A DNA stretch of 64,000 bases from Corallococcus sp. EGB (GTDB taxonomy: Bacteria > Myxococcota > Myxococcia > Myxococcales > Myxococcaceae), in contig NZ_CP079946.1 of the NCBI RefSeq assembly GCF_019968905.1, positions 2,542,001-2,606,000 of the forward strand, given 5' to 3'. The translations under genes were made by a program, and so were the position numbers. Below the pieces are notes generated by a model, which saw only the letters and a list, made by a program, of their open reading frames with translations, had not been told where the DNA came from and did no database searches. Of the stretch, positions 41,249 to 51,025 are shown in pieces; positions within the stretch are counted from its first letter, which is position 1; every line of letters begins with the position of its first letter.

Positions 41249-42193
41249 ATGGCCTTGCACATGTCCCAGGTGCCCGCACTGGCCGCGACCTTCCTCTCGC
41301 ACACGAAGACGCGCTTCGTGGCCCCCTCGCCGGAGGAACTCAGCGCGCTCGACGCCCTGCTGACGCGCGCCTGGGAGGACGCGCAGGCCCGCTGGCCCGG
41401 CGTCACGCTCTCCGCTGAGTGCTTCGTGAGCCACGTCGCGGAGCGGCTCCCGCCCGCGAGCCCCACCGCGCCCATCGCGCCGCTCGTCTCCGGCCTGTCC
41501 CTTCCGGAGCTGTACCTGGCGTGCGCCTGCCTCCAGGGCCACTCCGCCGCGCACGAGGCCCTGGAGCGCCACTACCTGGCCCGGCTGCCGGAGCGGCTGC
41601 GAAGCCTCCGCCAGCCCGACGCGACCATCGACGAGGTCCGTCAGCGGGTGGGCGTGAAGCTCCTGGTCGCCAACGCCGGCCAGGTGCCCGCCATCGCGGA
41701 CTACACGGGGCGCGGCGGCCTCTTGAGCTGGGTGGTGGTCATCGCCAGCCGCATCGCCCACAAGCTGCGGGGACAGGAGAAGCCCTCCTCGGAGGACGAC
41801 GCGGAGGAGCTGTTCAAGGCGCTGCCCGCGCAGGGGTTGGATCCAGAGCTGGACGTGATGAAGCGCCGCCACCACGCGGCCTTCCGCCAGGCCGTGCGTG
41901 AGGCCGCCGCCGCGCTGTCGGCCGAGGATCGTCACCTGCTTCGCCTCCACTTCGCGGACCGGCTCTCCACGTATGAGATGGCGCCGCTCTTCCGCGTCAA
42001 CCAGTCCACCATCTCCCGCTGGCTGAAGCGGGTGCAGCAGCAGGTCTACACGGAGACCCGGCGCCGCCTGCAGGAACAGCTGGGCCTCTCCACGGAGGAC
42101 TTCCAGAGCTTCATCGCCTTCGTGGACAGCCAGCTGGACCTGACCTTGAGCCAGCTGCTCGGCGAGAAGCGCGAGCCCCCGCTGGAGGGCTGA
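41249..42193 (+). CDS. Myxobacterial sigma-70-like (ECF type) transcription factor
   Basis: About 314 residues. The C terminus has a clear region-4 helix-turn-helix (ALSAEDRHLLRLHFADRLST, FRVNQSTISRWLKRVQQQV). The region-2-like part is around GGLLSWVVVIASRIAHKLRG. An N-terminal segment of about 90 residues is extra compared with ordinary ECF factors and matches a branch found mainly in Myxococcales. The start is uncertain (GTG 41237, ATG 41249, ATG 41261). Encoded divergently from a large kinase carrying an anti-sigma-like zinc motif, so the two probably form a regulatory pair. Confidence 0.85.
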   Translation: MALHMSQVPALAATFLSHTKTRFVAPSPEELSALDALLTRAWEDAQARWPGVTLSAECFVSHVAERLPPASPTAPIAPLVSGLSLPELYLACACLQGHSAAHEALERHYLARLPERLRSLRQPDATIDEVRQRVGVKLLVANAGQVPAIADYTGRGGLLSWVVVIASRIAHKLRGQEKPSSEDDAEELFKALPAQGLDPELDVMKRRHHAAFRQAVREAAAALSAEDRHLLRLHFADRLSTYEMAPLFRVNQSTISRWLKRVQQQVYTETRRRLQEQLGLSTEDFQSFIAFVDSQLDLTLSQLLGEKREPPLEG

Positions 42194-42194
42194 C

Positions 42195-43328
42195 CTACTG
42201 CACCCGCGCGGGCTCCGCCTTCGGGGGGCCATAGGACAGGTTTCGCAAGAGCGCGGCCCCGGGCTTCACGTCGCCGCGGCGCACCGTGCAGACCTCGCCG
42301 TCCTCGCGCGCGTCGCCTGCGTCCGCCTGGAACCGGCCGGGGCACTCCTGGAGGATGAGCTCCAGCGCGCGCCCGTCGCGGGTGCGGGACAGGCAGGTGG
42401 CGCCGTCCGGGGCCCAGGCCGCCTCGAAGGAGCCCTTCGCCGGGTCCCACTCCCGGGACGCCTCCGTGGCTCGCTCCAGCACGCCCAGCCGGTCGTAGAT
42501 GTCGATGGTGGTGTCCTGGCGCGTGTGGCTGCGGCCGTTGCCGCAGTAGTCCGCGCGCGCCAGCCGGGTGCACGCCTGGTGGAGGCCCGCCAGCGACTGT
42601 CCATCGCGGGAGGCCCAGGGCGCGTAGCCCCAGGAGATGCACTTGGAGATGGCGCCGTTCTCACACGCGAGGGTGACCCGGTCCGGCGCGTCCAGATGGG
42701 CGCCGCTCGCGTCCCACACGCCGCCCACCGCGAGCGCCCGCGGGGCGGGGGAGCGGTCCAGCGCGACGCAGGGGTTCTCCCACTCGCGCGCCACCGGGTT
42801 CCAGGCCTCGATGCGATAGAAGACGCGGCTGGCGTCATCCGCCGCGGGCTCCGCGCCGCAGATGGCCACCTCCACGGGCTTGCCGTCGCTGGCGGTGCCC
42901 TGGAGCACGGTGCCCACCACGTCGCTGGCCGTCGCGCCTGCCTCCGGTGGCGGGACGGCCCACAAGCGGCCGTGGTCGAAGCGCAGGCCCTTCACCCCGT
43001 CCTCCGCCTGCCGGGGCGCGTCCAGCGACACGGACACGAGCACGCTGGTGCGCTCGTCCGTCGGCTTCTCCGGGTCCCAGCTGCGCTTGGTGCCCCACAG
43101 CATCGTGCCCTGGGGCCGGGCGATGCGCTGGGTTGTCTGGGACTGGCAGCGGCGCGCGTAGCGCTCGGCGTCGGACGGGGCGCTCACGGACCGGACGGGC
43201 CCGGGCTTCGGGGCGACGGGGGGCGCCGCCTGCGCTCGCACGGACAGGAGCAGACACAGGCACACCGGCAGGGTTCGGAAGGACGCGTTCACGCCTCGGA
43301 TGAGACCCCGTGCCGGAAATCGATGCAC
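42195..43328 (-). CDS. Exported ADYC-domain protein
   Basis: 377 residues. The GTG at 43328 has GGAGGA eight bases upstream; translation gives a long signal peptide (hydrophobic core LPVCLCLLLSVRAQA). The mature protein contains ISWGYAPW, HQACTRLARADYCGNGRSHT (the ADYC signature) and TIDIYDRL, matching a Cys-containing domain of unknown function in myxobacterial secreted proteins. At least eight Cys residues suggest disulfides. It ends one base after the convergent sigma-factor stop. Confidence 0.88.
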   Translation of the reverse strand: MHRFPARGLIRGVNASFRTLPVCLCLLLSVRAQAAPPVAPKPGPVRSVSAPSDAERYARRCQSQTTQRIARPQGTMLWGTKRSWDPEKPTDERTSVLVSVSLDAPRQAEDGVKGLRFDHGRLWAVPPPEAGATASDVVGTVLQGTASDGKPVEVAICGAEPAADDASRVFYRIEAWNPVAREWENPCVALDRSPAPRALAVGGVWDASGAHLDAPDRVTLACENGAISKCISWGYAPWASRDGQSLAGLHQACTRLARADYCGNGRSHTRQDTTIDIYDRLGVLERATEASREWDPAKGSFEAAWAPDGATCLSRTRDGRALELILQECPGRFQADAGDAREDGEVCTVRRGDVKPGAALLRNLSYGPPKAEPARVQ

Positions 43329-43356
43329 GGAATCCGTCCTCCCGGGGCCGGTCCGC

Positions 43357-46300
43357 TCAATCCCAGCCCCGCAGCTGGACTCGCACGCGCCGCAGCAGCA
43401 GGTCCCACTCCTGGCGTTTGAGCGTCGCCATCACGCGCCCGGTGACGATGGTGAGGCCCGTGAGCGTCATCACCGCGAAGCCGACGCGGTGGTCCCGCAA
43501 GCCCGCGTCGAGCAGGTTGGCCACCACGTCCAGCAGGAGGAACAGCGTCCCCAGCGCGAGGTAGGCGCGGATCCGCAAGGCCATGCCCACCGCCACGCCC
43601 AGAAGGCAGACGGCGCCAAAGACAATCGCATACGCCCCATCCGGGGACTCGCCCATCCGCGCCGCCAGCTTCGCCGCCGCGGGCACGTACAGCAGCAGGC
43701 CGCCCAGGACGCGCACCGCGTTGCGAGCCGCGTGCGGGAGGCTCTCCGTGAAGAGCTGGCCCATCATCAGGAGGAGCAGCCCGAGCGGCGCCAGGTACAC
43801 CTCCAGCCCCTCCAGGCCGAAGGCGAGCGCGGCGAGCAGCAGCGCCAGGTTGCAGGCCGCCGCGGAGAACGCGCCGAACATGCGGCTGCGCTCCACCGCG
43901 CCCAGCGCCGCGTACAGCAGGCCGGAGCCCGCCGCGAACAGGGCGGCATTGCCCGTCGCGTCGCCGGGGAGGATCAGCGCCACCGCGACGGGCAGCAGCG
44001 CCGCGAACCGCCGCGTCGCCTGCTCCACGGGGCGCACACCGGCCCTGCGCGCCAGCACCGTCACGCCAACGAGGGCGAAGCCCAGCGACAGCGCGAAGAG
44101 GGCGTCGTGCTCCGGGCGGAGGCCCTGCGCGTACAGCCCGCGCACCAGCGCGTAGACGCCCACCACCGCGACCTGCACGAAGTAGACATGGCGGCCCGTG
44201 TGCTCGCGCCACGCGGCATGCAGGGCCATGCCCACGGCCAGCACGATGGCCGCCAGCGCCACGGGCAGCACCTCCTCCGAGGCCCGGCCCCCCAGGGCGA
44301 CGGCCGCGAGCAGCAGCGCGCTCGCCACCAGCCACAGGTCGCGGCCCCAGCCCATGCCCCCGGCGACATCGCTCCGGCGGCGGGCCGTGGCGCGGCGGGC
44401 GATGTGGAGCGCCAGCGCGCTCCCCGAGGCGGCCAGCGCCAACGCGGCCCCGGACCGGGTGATGAGGTGCAGGTACGTGGGTTCCCCTGATTGCAGGGCC
44501 TGCGCGAGGACCGCCAGTCCCGTGGCCATGACAGCGCCGCCGGCGACCATCGTCCCGAGCCCCGCGATGAACCCGGCCAGCGCCCCACGCCACTGGAAGG
44601 CCGCGACGAGCAGCGCCGCCGCGAGCAATCCCAGCGTCAGGGGGAAGGCGAAGGACATCATCCACTCCCCCGCGAGCCCGTCGAGCACGGCCCAGCCCAG
44701 GGCGGGAACGGCCATCGTCGATGACGTGTGGCCTTCGACGGCCAGCGCGTACACCGTCGCCGCGATGAAGTACGGCAGCACGGACAGGTGGGCACGCAGC
44801 CGCGTCGGGCCTGCGTCGTGGCCCCGCCGCTTCGCGAGCCCGGGGGCGATGACCACCACCGCGAGCCCCAGCAGCGCCAGCGTGGGGCCCGGCCAACCCG
44901 CCAGGTGCGGCATCCGGTGGGCCAGGGCATGGACGAGCAGCAGGAGCCCCAGGCCCACCACGCCGCGCCCGCGCGCCCGCGCACCGCTGACGAACAGCAC
45001 GGCGCCGGTGGCGAGGGTGAGCTCCGCCGCGAGCACGCCGGGCTGGAAGAAGGCCGCCGCCGCCACGAGCACCACGGCCGTGAGGCTCTGCCGGCTCAGG
45101 GCCTGGAGGAAGGGACCCGGGCGGTCATCGGTGCCCAGGGGCAACAGCCGCCGGAAGGACGCGCGCCCCACGGCCACCTGGGACACCGCGACCGCGAGCA
45201 CCGCGGAGACGAGCCCGGCGGCGGCGATCCCCGCGAATGCGTGCAGCCACAGCAGGAACCGGGTGCTGTCCGGCGGCATCCAGGCCGGCGGATGGAGCCA
45301 TCCCAGCGAAGGGCTGATGAGGTGCGCCGCCGAGGCTCGGATCCACTGCCCGTCGGGAGGCGCCAGGGCCATGAGGGGCCCCCCGAGCAGCGATTGTTGC
45401 GCGGCCCAGAGCGCGGCGCCGGGGAGCCCCAGCAGAAGCCCCCCGTGCGCGAGGAGCCGCGAGCGGAACGAAGCCGCGAGCAGGACCGTCAGCAGCGCGG
45501 GCCCCAGCACGAGCAGCGGCGGCACCAGGCCCAGCGCGCGAGAGGGATACGGCAGGCCCACGACGACAGCGGAGCGCAGGAGCAGCAGGGCCAGCACGGC
45601 CACGCCCAGGTGCGGCACCAGGTGATACAGCGCTCCGTGCCGTGGCCTCTCCAGCCGCTGGCCCACCCACGGGCCCACGCGCCGCAAGCCCAGCGCCAGG
45701 AACCAGAGCGCGATGCCGACGAGCGGCACCCGCCACGCCGACACGTCGGGCGGAAGCGGCCGGCCCGCGCGATTGACGACCGCGGTGAGCGCGATGAACC
45801 CGCCAGCCAGGGCGAGCGTCACCACCGAGCCTCGCAGTTGGAATGACACGAAGCCGCGCGACACGAAGGCCAGGAGCGCGCCCGCCGTGAGCAGCACCCC
45901 CGCGAGCAGCGCCACCGGGCGCTCGGCGCTGTCGGGCAGGGCGAGCCATGGGAGAAGCGTGATGACCGTGAACGCAGCCTGCACGAGCGCCGCGCCCGCG
46001 AAGCCATCCGTGAAGAGCGCACGCCCCCCTGCGCCGAAGGGCAGCGGAACGACGTCCAGCAGCTTCCGGCCCTTCACCTTGTCGAAGCCCTGACCGCGAA
46101 GCATCGCGACGAGCGCGAACCCGAAGCCCAGGCCCGACGCCACGAGGGCGGCCCGCGCGGAGGCGAAGTCGGAGACCGTGCCCGCCGCCTGCGACACCGT
46201 GAGCGCGAGCCCCGTGGCCGCGAGGAAGCTGACGAACCGGCTGCCCTCTCGCCGGACGCGGAGCAGCAGCAGCGCCGTCAGCAGCGCCATGGGCCCGCAG

Positions 46301-48414
46301 GCGAGCACCGTCGCAAGGGATGCCGAAACTCCCGCGAGCACGTCTGGCAACACGGGCACGACCCCCAGGGCCCGCGCCACGCCGAACACCGCGATGCCCA
46401 GCGACAGGTCCTCCAGGGGGAGGAACGCGTCACGCAGCCCCTGGCGCTCCGCCCACGCGGACTGCGCCAGCCCGCCCACTCCGTAGAGCACCGCCGCGAG
46501 CGCGAAAACGCCCAGGCGCGCCGCGCTGGATGCGAGCCATGGCGTCCCGTCCACGGCCGCCAGCGCCCCGAACAGCAGTGCGACGCCGCCCAGGGAGTGG
46601 AGGCCCCGCCACCGCCACCGCCCCGCGAGGTGGGCCGCGAGCGCGATGACCGCACCTGCGGCCGCACGGGGCCAGGGCGCATCCGTTCCCAGGAACCACG
46701 CCAGCACGGAGAACGCAGGCATCGTCGCCAGCGAGACGACGACACCCCAGGCGAGCAGCCGGCCGCGCAGGACGGCGGAAGGCGTCACGCGCGCCAGCAA
46801 CAGCAGTCCGGACGCCACCGCCGCGACGCCGAAGCACCACCACGCCGGCACGTCGGGTGCCTGCACGTGCGCGACCAGCGCTCCGGCCAGCAGCGCCGCC
46901 ATGACCGCCGGATGCACCAGGGCCCGCCGCCGGAGCTCCAGCAGGAAGAAGACGAGCGTGGCCAGCACTGGCGCGCACACGGACGCCACATCCACCCATG
47001 CGTCCTCGCCCGGGTAGACCGAGAACGCGCCCAGCGCCCCCGCGACCGCGCCGCTGGCCACCACCGCGTGCGCCAGCGTCTCGAACACCGGAGCCGCGCG
47101 AGGCATGGCCGCGCGGACAGCCTCCGACGACGCGCCCGCAGCCACCACCGCGCCAAGCGCCACCGCCCACAACACGAGCCCCGCGAACAGCGGGCTCCCC
47201 GGGGCCAGCGCATCGAATCCGGACGGACTGCTCGCCACGCAGAAGACCGCGAGCCAGAGCGCGCCATGGAGCGCGGCGCCCACGCCGACGAACGAAGTCC
47301 GCGCCCGCCACACCGAAGCCCCCAGCGCCACCACGCCCGCGAACGCGCACAGCGCACGCAGCCACGGCGCCTCGTCCCAGCCCATCAACGGGAGCCCGGC
47401 GAGGAGCGAGGGGAACAGCGCCACCGCGAAGGTCGCCGCGGAAGTCCCGGGCCACAGCCGTCCAGCGGCCCGCAGCGGAAGGAGCGCGACGGCGGCGACC
47501 CCCAACGCCGTGGGCACACCCACCGCGGGCGTCAGCGCCACCAGGGCCGACAGCGCGACGAACACCACCGGCAGCAACCCAAGCCCGATGCCCGCGAGCA
47601 CGCGCCCCACCGGCCGCGAGCGCTTGAACAGGAACGCGCCCAGTCCAATGAAGGCCGCGTGGTAGCCCAGCAGCGCGCCCGTGACGATGAGCTGCCGGGG
47701 CACCCCCCCCAGCGCCCGCCACGCCTCGCGCACGCCCATGAGCGAGCCGCCCAGCACCAGCACCGCGCCGAGGAACCACCAGATGTACTCGTGGAGGCGG
47801 GGAGGAGGGTCGCCCTCGTCCAGCGCGATGACCACCTCCAGGCCGCTGCCCCCCAGCGAATCCAGGTGTCCCCGGCCGAACAGCGCCTGCCCCGACCCCA
47901 GTGCGGAGCCCAGGTCCTCCTCGCTGGAGGACTCCCCGTCTTCCCGCACCGCCACCCGCCGCCGGGCCGCCTGGTCCCGCTCCGCCCGGGCCGTCTCATC
48001 CAGCGAGTGCGCGAGCGAGGCCAGCCACCCCGGACGCCACCCGCCCGCGCGCCGCAGCGAGTGGGCCACACCGTCCGCCCACGCTTCGACCCGGGCCGCG
48101 GAGTCGAGCTCTGGGGCGGGCTCCGGCTCGGGTGCCATGGAGACCGCCATGGCCAGCGCCGCGGGCACCTCCGCGACAGTCGCGACCGTTTCGACGGGGG
48201 GCACGAGCGACGCCTCCAGCCGGTCCGCCGTGTCCGGATCCAGCAACCCAGCGAAGCGCCAGCGCTCGATGTTCTGTCGCATCCTCGCCAGCACGAATTC
48301 ATCCAGGTGCCGCCCGGCGGCGGGCACGAGGGCGGCGCCGCACTCCGGGCACAGCGGCCCGGAGTCCGTCGCGCGGGGCTGCGTACAGGCAGGGCAGAGC
48401 ATGCGCGTCAGCAT
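43357..48414 (-). CDS. Giant polytopic membrane protein with N-terminal zinc ribbon (DUF2157-like)
   Basis: 1685 residues. The first 30 hold a zinc-ribbon pattern (CPAC ... CPEC). Residues 30-190 are soluble and include RMRQNIERWRFAGLLDPDTA, the DUF2157-type opening. From about residue 215 to the end the protein is almost entirely hydrophobic helices separated by short loops, for example FLGAVLVLGGSLMGVREAW and GALVAHVQAPDVPAWWCFG; I estimate more than 40 membrane segments but did not compute them. The last 20 residues are basic and cytoplasmic. Function unknown; similar giant proteins occur in myxobacteria and other delta-proteobacterial relatives. ATG at 48414 or 48402. Confidence 0.85.
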   Translation of the reverse strand: MLTRMLCPACTQPRATDSGPLCPECGAALVPAAGRHLDEFVLARMRQNIERWRFAGLLDPDTADRLEASLVPPVETVATVAEVPAALAMAVSMAPEPEPAPELDSAARVEAWADGVAHSLRRAGGWRPGWLASLAHSLDETARAERDQAARRRVAVREDGESSSEEDLGSALGSGQALFGRGHLDSLGGSGLEVVIALDEGDPPPRLHEYIWWFLGAVLVLGGSLMGVREAWRALGGVPRQLIVTGALLGYHAAFIGLGAFLFKRSRPVGRVLAGIGLGLLPVVFVALSALVALTPAVGVPTALGVAAVALLPLRAAGRLWPGTSAATFAVALFPSLLAGLPLMGWDEAPWLRALCAFAGVVALGASVWRARTSFVGVGAALHGALWLAVFCVASSPSGFDALAPGSPLFAGLVLWAVALGAVVAAGASSEAVRAAMPRAAPVFETLAHAVVASGAVAGALGAFSVYPGEDAWVDVASVCAPVLATLVFFLLELRRRALVHPAVMAALLAGALVAHVQAPDVPAWWCFGVAAVASGLLLLARVTPSAVLRGRLLAWGVVVSLATMPAFSVLAWFLGTDAPWPRAAAGAVIALAAHLAGRWRWRGLHSLGGVALLFGALAAVDGTPWLASSAARLGVFALAAVLYGVGGLAQSAWAERQGLRDAFLPLEDLSLGIAVFGVARALGVVPVLPDVLAGVSASLATVLACGPMALLTALLLLRVRREGSRFVSFLAATGLALTVSQAAGTVSDFASARAALVASGLGFGFALVAMLRGQGFDKVKGRKLLDVVPLPFGAGGRALFTDGFAGAALVQAAFTVITLLPWLALPDSAERPVALLAGVLLTAGALLAFVSRGFVSFQLRGSVVTLALAGGFIALTAVVNRAGRPLPPDVSAWRVPLVGIALWFLALGLRRVGPWVGQRLERPRHGALYHLVPHLGVAVLALLLLRSAVVVGLPYPSRALGLVPPLLVLGPALLTVLLAASFRSRLLAHGGLLLGLPGAALWAAQQSLLGGPLMALAPPDGQWIRASAAHLISPSLGWLHPPAWMPPDSTRFLLWLHAFAGIAAAGLVSAVLAVAVSQVAVGRASFRRLLPLGTDDRPGPFLQALSRQSLTAVVLVAAAAFFQPGVLAAELTLATGAVLFVSGARARGRGVVGLGLLLLVHALAHRMPHLAGWPGPTLALLGLAVVVIAPGLAKRRGHDAGPTRLRAHLSVLPYFIAATVYALAVEGHTSSTMAVPALGWAVLDGLAGEWMMSFAFPLTLGLLAAALLVAAFQWRGALAGFIAGLGTMVAGGAVMATGLAVLAQALQSGEPTYLHLITRSGAALALAASGSALALHIARRATARRRSDVAGGMGWGRDLWLVASALLLAAVALGGRASEEVLPVALAAIVLAVGMALHAAWREHTGRHVYFVQVAVVGVYALVRGLYAQGLRPEHDALFALSLGFALVGVTVLARRAGVRPVEQATRRFAALLPVAVALILPGDATGNAALFAAGSGLLYAALGAVERSRMFGAFSAAACNLALLLAALAFGLEGLEVYLAPLGLLLLMMGQLFTESLPHAARNAVRVLGGLLLYVPAAAKLAARMGESPDGAYAIVFGAVCLLGVAVGMALRIRAYLALGTLFLLLDVVANLLDAGLRDHRVGFAVMTLTGLTIVTGRVMATLKRQEWDLLLRRVRVQLRGWD

Positions 48415-48464
48415 AACGGGCCGCCCGCACCCGGAGTGCCGTCCCTGGAGACACTGTCACTTCA

Positions 48465-48498
48465 GGAGCCCGGCCGTGGACCTCCACGGCCGGGCTCC
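48465..48498 (-). terminator. Strong hairpin downstream of Cys-rich lipoprotein gene
   Basis: Perfect 16-bp inverted repeat GGAGCCCGGCCGTGGA / TCCACGGCCGGGCTCC separated by 2 bases, 11 bases past the stop of the lipoprotein gene and before the giant membrane protein gene. No T tract, but the stem is the strongest in the window. Confidence 0.65.
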
Positions 48499-48508
48499 CT
48501 GCGGCTGA

Positions 48509-49690
48509 CTACAGACCGTCCGGGTAGCACCAGCCGGTGGTGCGGTCATGGCCGCCGCCGGACAGCGGATACCCGATGTAGCCCAGCTCCTCGCCCGGGC
48601 CGCACTCCGACCGGGCGCGCTTGTAGGGCCGGCAGATGGACTGGCCGCCGATGGTGACGCAGGCGCCACGCGCCCCCTCCGAGCCGCAGAACTCGGCGAA
48701 GCTCTTGGTGCACGGCTCCCCAATCTGGGCGGGGTCGAAGTCGAAGCCAATGGGCTCCAGCACGGACTGCTCGATGCACAGGCCGTACACGCCGCAGATC
48801 GTCCCCGTGGGGCAGCCGGGGACGGCGGCCATCGGGTCGCACGTCTTCAGGCACTGCCGGTCATCCGTCAGCAGGTCCGTGCACGCGAAGCCCTCCGCGC
48901 AGTCCGTCGTCGCCGCGTGCTGGGCGTCCGCCCCGGGCGTGGAGGTGCACAGCGCGCCCTGCGTCTTGGTGCCCTGCGACTTCTCCAGCGTGCCGTCATC
49001 CGCCAGGTAGTTGTCCGGCACGCAGGTGTGACCCGGCACGTTCGCCGTCCACGAGCCCTGGCGCGGATCGCAGCCGTTGGGCCGCACCGTGCTCCAGGTC
49101 GCGTAGCGGATCCACTTGCACTCGCCGCCCGGCACCACCGCGCTGCCACGGTAGGGCGCGTTGAGCGGCGGCGCGTTCACCGACTCGCGCAGCGTCACGT
49201 TGAAGAGCACGCCCACCGACTGCTGCGGCGACACCTTCAACGCCAGCAGCAGCGAACCGGAGTCCGCCACGAACATCTTCTGGCTCGCGGCGCCCTCGTC
49301 CTGGTAGCCGTAGACGCACTGCTCGCAGTTGAAGAGGTTGGCGCCGCCCGCCGCCAGGTCATGCAGTCCCGGCGCCGTGTTCACGTCCAGCCGGATGTAC
49401 GCCGAGTCCGCCAGCGCCGGGTCCCCCAGGCCGTTGAACGTGCCCTGGTAGGTCGGCTGGGCGCCGTACATCACCGGCGTCAGCTGCACGCCGTTCGACA
49501 GGGCGTTCATGGTGATTTCGGTACACCCAGCAGGTGGGGTGAGGGATTGCGCCTGCTGTTGCAATGCCTTCGCCTGCTCTTCCTGCGCGGCGGTCTCCTG
49601 CTGGGGCTCCACGGCACAGCCCGTCAGCGCCAGCAGGGAGAGCACGGCACTCCAACGCCACGCACGAAACCCGAGGCTTCGAGTCGTCAT
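48509..49690 (-). CDS. Cys-rich lipoprotein of unknown function
   Basis: 393 residues. Lipobox LLALTGCAVEPQ, then a Gln-rich helix (QQETAAQEEQAKALQQQAQ). The middle is beta-rich (AYIRLDVNTAPGLHDLAAGG, FVADSGSLLLALKVSP). The C-terminal 150 residues are rich in paired Cys (DCAEGFACTD, CLKTCDPM, CPTGTICGVYGLC, SICRPYKRARSECGPGEE), as in other myxobacterial surface proteins with EGF-like or Cys-knot spacing. No enzyme motif. AAGAGAA precedes the ATG. Outer-membrane anchoring is the likely location. Confidence 0.8.
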   Translation of the reverse strand: MTTRSLGFRAWRWSAVLSLLALTGCAVEPQQETAAQEEQAKALQQQAQSLTPPAGCTEITMNALSNGVQLTPVMYGAQPTYQGTFNGLGDPALADSAYIRLDVNTAPGLHDLAAGGANLFNCEQCVYGYQDEGAASQKMFVADSGSLLLALKVSPQQSVGVLFNVTLRESVNAPPLNAPYRGSAVVPGGECKWIRYATWSTVRPNGCDPRQGSWTANVPGHTCVPDNYLADDGTLEKSQGTKTQGALCTSTPGADAQHAATTDCAEGFACTDLLTDDRQCLKTCDPMAAVPGCPTGTICGVYGLCIEQSVLEPIGFDFDPAQIGEPCTKSFAEFCGSEGARGACVTIGGQSICRPYKRARSECGPGEELGYIGYPLSGGGHDRTTGWCYPDGL

Positions 49691-49920
49691 TGTGATTCTC
49701 TTGGATGGTGGTTGAGGCTGTCAGGGGGGGAGACAGCCGTTCCGGGAATTCCGGATGAGCTGTTGATTACGCGAACTTGTCTTGAATTGGCAAATCAATT
49801 CAACATTGCAGTGTGACTGTTGTTGCCGCCGCATCCATTGCATACGGGATGGATCCGGGATGCGTGAGTCTCAAGACATGAGTCTTGAGAATCCAGAGTC
49901 GCGCGGCCCTTCGGGTCTCT

Positions 49921-50460
49921 TCAGAAGGGGGAGCCGCTGGTGGTGGTGATGCGCAGTTGCTGATGGTTGATGGCAACCGCCAGTTTCATGAGCAGGTCAC
50001 GAAGCTGCGATGGGGTCAGCTTCTCGCGCAGGGCCCTGAACTCACCGCGCTCCTGGTCGCCCCACTGCCTTGAGGCGATGCCGTCCTCCAGGACGCGGCG
50101 GGCCTTCGCGTAGGCCTCGAGGTTGCCCGAGGGGATGGGGAGCGCGGGCTCTGGCCTGTCCGGCGGGGACTCCGCCCGGGCCTCGGCCGTCGCGGTCTGG
50201 AACTCCTCCCGGACGACCCGGCGCAGGTCCTCCTGGAGCGCCCGAACGTCCAGCCCCGCCACGGCGACCGGCGCCGGGCGGGAGGGGCCCTCCATGGCTT
50301 GTCTCATTGCGCGCAGCTCCCGCTCCACTCCATCCAGCCGTCGAGCAAGCTCCTCATCCGTGGAGACCCCCGCGGGCTCGGTCCAACGGGCCATGCCGAA
50401 GCCGGCGCCAGCGGACGCCACGAGCGCCGCCAGGAACAAACCCCTGGATGCCATCGTCAT
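49921..50460 (-). CDS. Small single-anchor protein of unknown function
   Basis: 179 residues. One N-terminal hydrophobic segment (GLFLAALVASAGAGFGMA) acts as a signal or anchor. A heptad-like helix (DEELARRLDGVERELRAMRQ), a Pro-rich middle and a C-terminal helical domain (LREKLTPSQLRDLLMKLAVA) follow. SD GGGAGGA. It lies 19 bases behind the next secreted protein gene on the same strand and is probably cotranscribed. Confidence 0.7.
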   Translation of the reverse strand: MTMASRGLFLAALVASAGAGFGMARWTEPAGVSTDEELARRLDGVERELRAMRQAMEGPSRPAPVAVAGLDVRALQEDLRRVVREEFQTATAEARAESPPDRPEPALPIPSGNLEAYAKARRVLEDGIASRQWGDQERGEFRALREKLTPSQLRDLLMKLAVAINHQQLRITTTSGSPF

Positions 50461-50479
50461 GGTCCGTCCTCCCAGGGGC

Positions 50480-50863
50480 CTACTTGGGTTCCAGGTAGGA
50501 GGCTTTCCGCATCTCGACGTCGAGACAGGTGCCCCTGCCGTCGTGATACACCTTGATATAGGAGTCCGGCGAAGCGGCCTTGAGGATCTCGATCATGTCC
50601 CGGTTCGTGGTCGTGCAGGCCCCCATCGTCCCGGTGGCGTCAAAAGCAAAGATAAAGGCGTAGTAGTACCCGTTGCCGACCATGAAGCCGACGTCGAGGG
50701 ATTGAAGGGGATCCGAGCTGTGGCGGGCGCTCCCGAAGCTCCCCTCGAGGGTGTTGTTCGTCGTGTTGATGACGACGGGGAATGTGCCTTGGCCTCCGGC
50801 CCACGCGGTGCTGCTCAAGGTGAGCGCGGCCAGACCTGCAACGGCGGATGCTTTCTTCCACAT
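50480..50863 (-). CDS. Small secreted protein of unknown function
   Basis: 127 residues with a signal peptide (MWKKASAVAGLAALTLSSTAWA). The mature part (GTFPVVINTTNNTLEGSFGS, GYYYAFIFAFDATG) is beta-rich with two Cys residues. The ATG at 50863 was chosen for the signal peptide and the upstream GGAGA; the open frame extends further back but with no signal. Likely first gene of a two-gene unit. Confidence 0.75.
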   Translation of the reverse strand: MWKKASAVAGLAALTLSSTAWAGGQGTFPVVINTTNNTLEGSFGSARHSSDPLQSLDVGFMVGNGYYYAFIFAFDATGTMGACTTTNRDMIEILKAASPDSYIKVYHDGRGTCLDVEMRKASYLEPK

Positions 50864-51025
50864 GGAATGTCTCCAGTCTCGATGGGCACGAATGTGAAAC
50901 GAATCGGATGAGGCTGAGGCATCGCTCACCACCCGGTGCCGCCATTTCACATAGCACCGGGGTCTGACACTCCCTGTCGCAGGATGCGGTCACTTCATGT
51001 CGTGAGAAAGCAAGATGTTTGCGAC

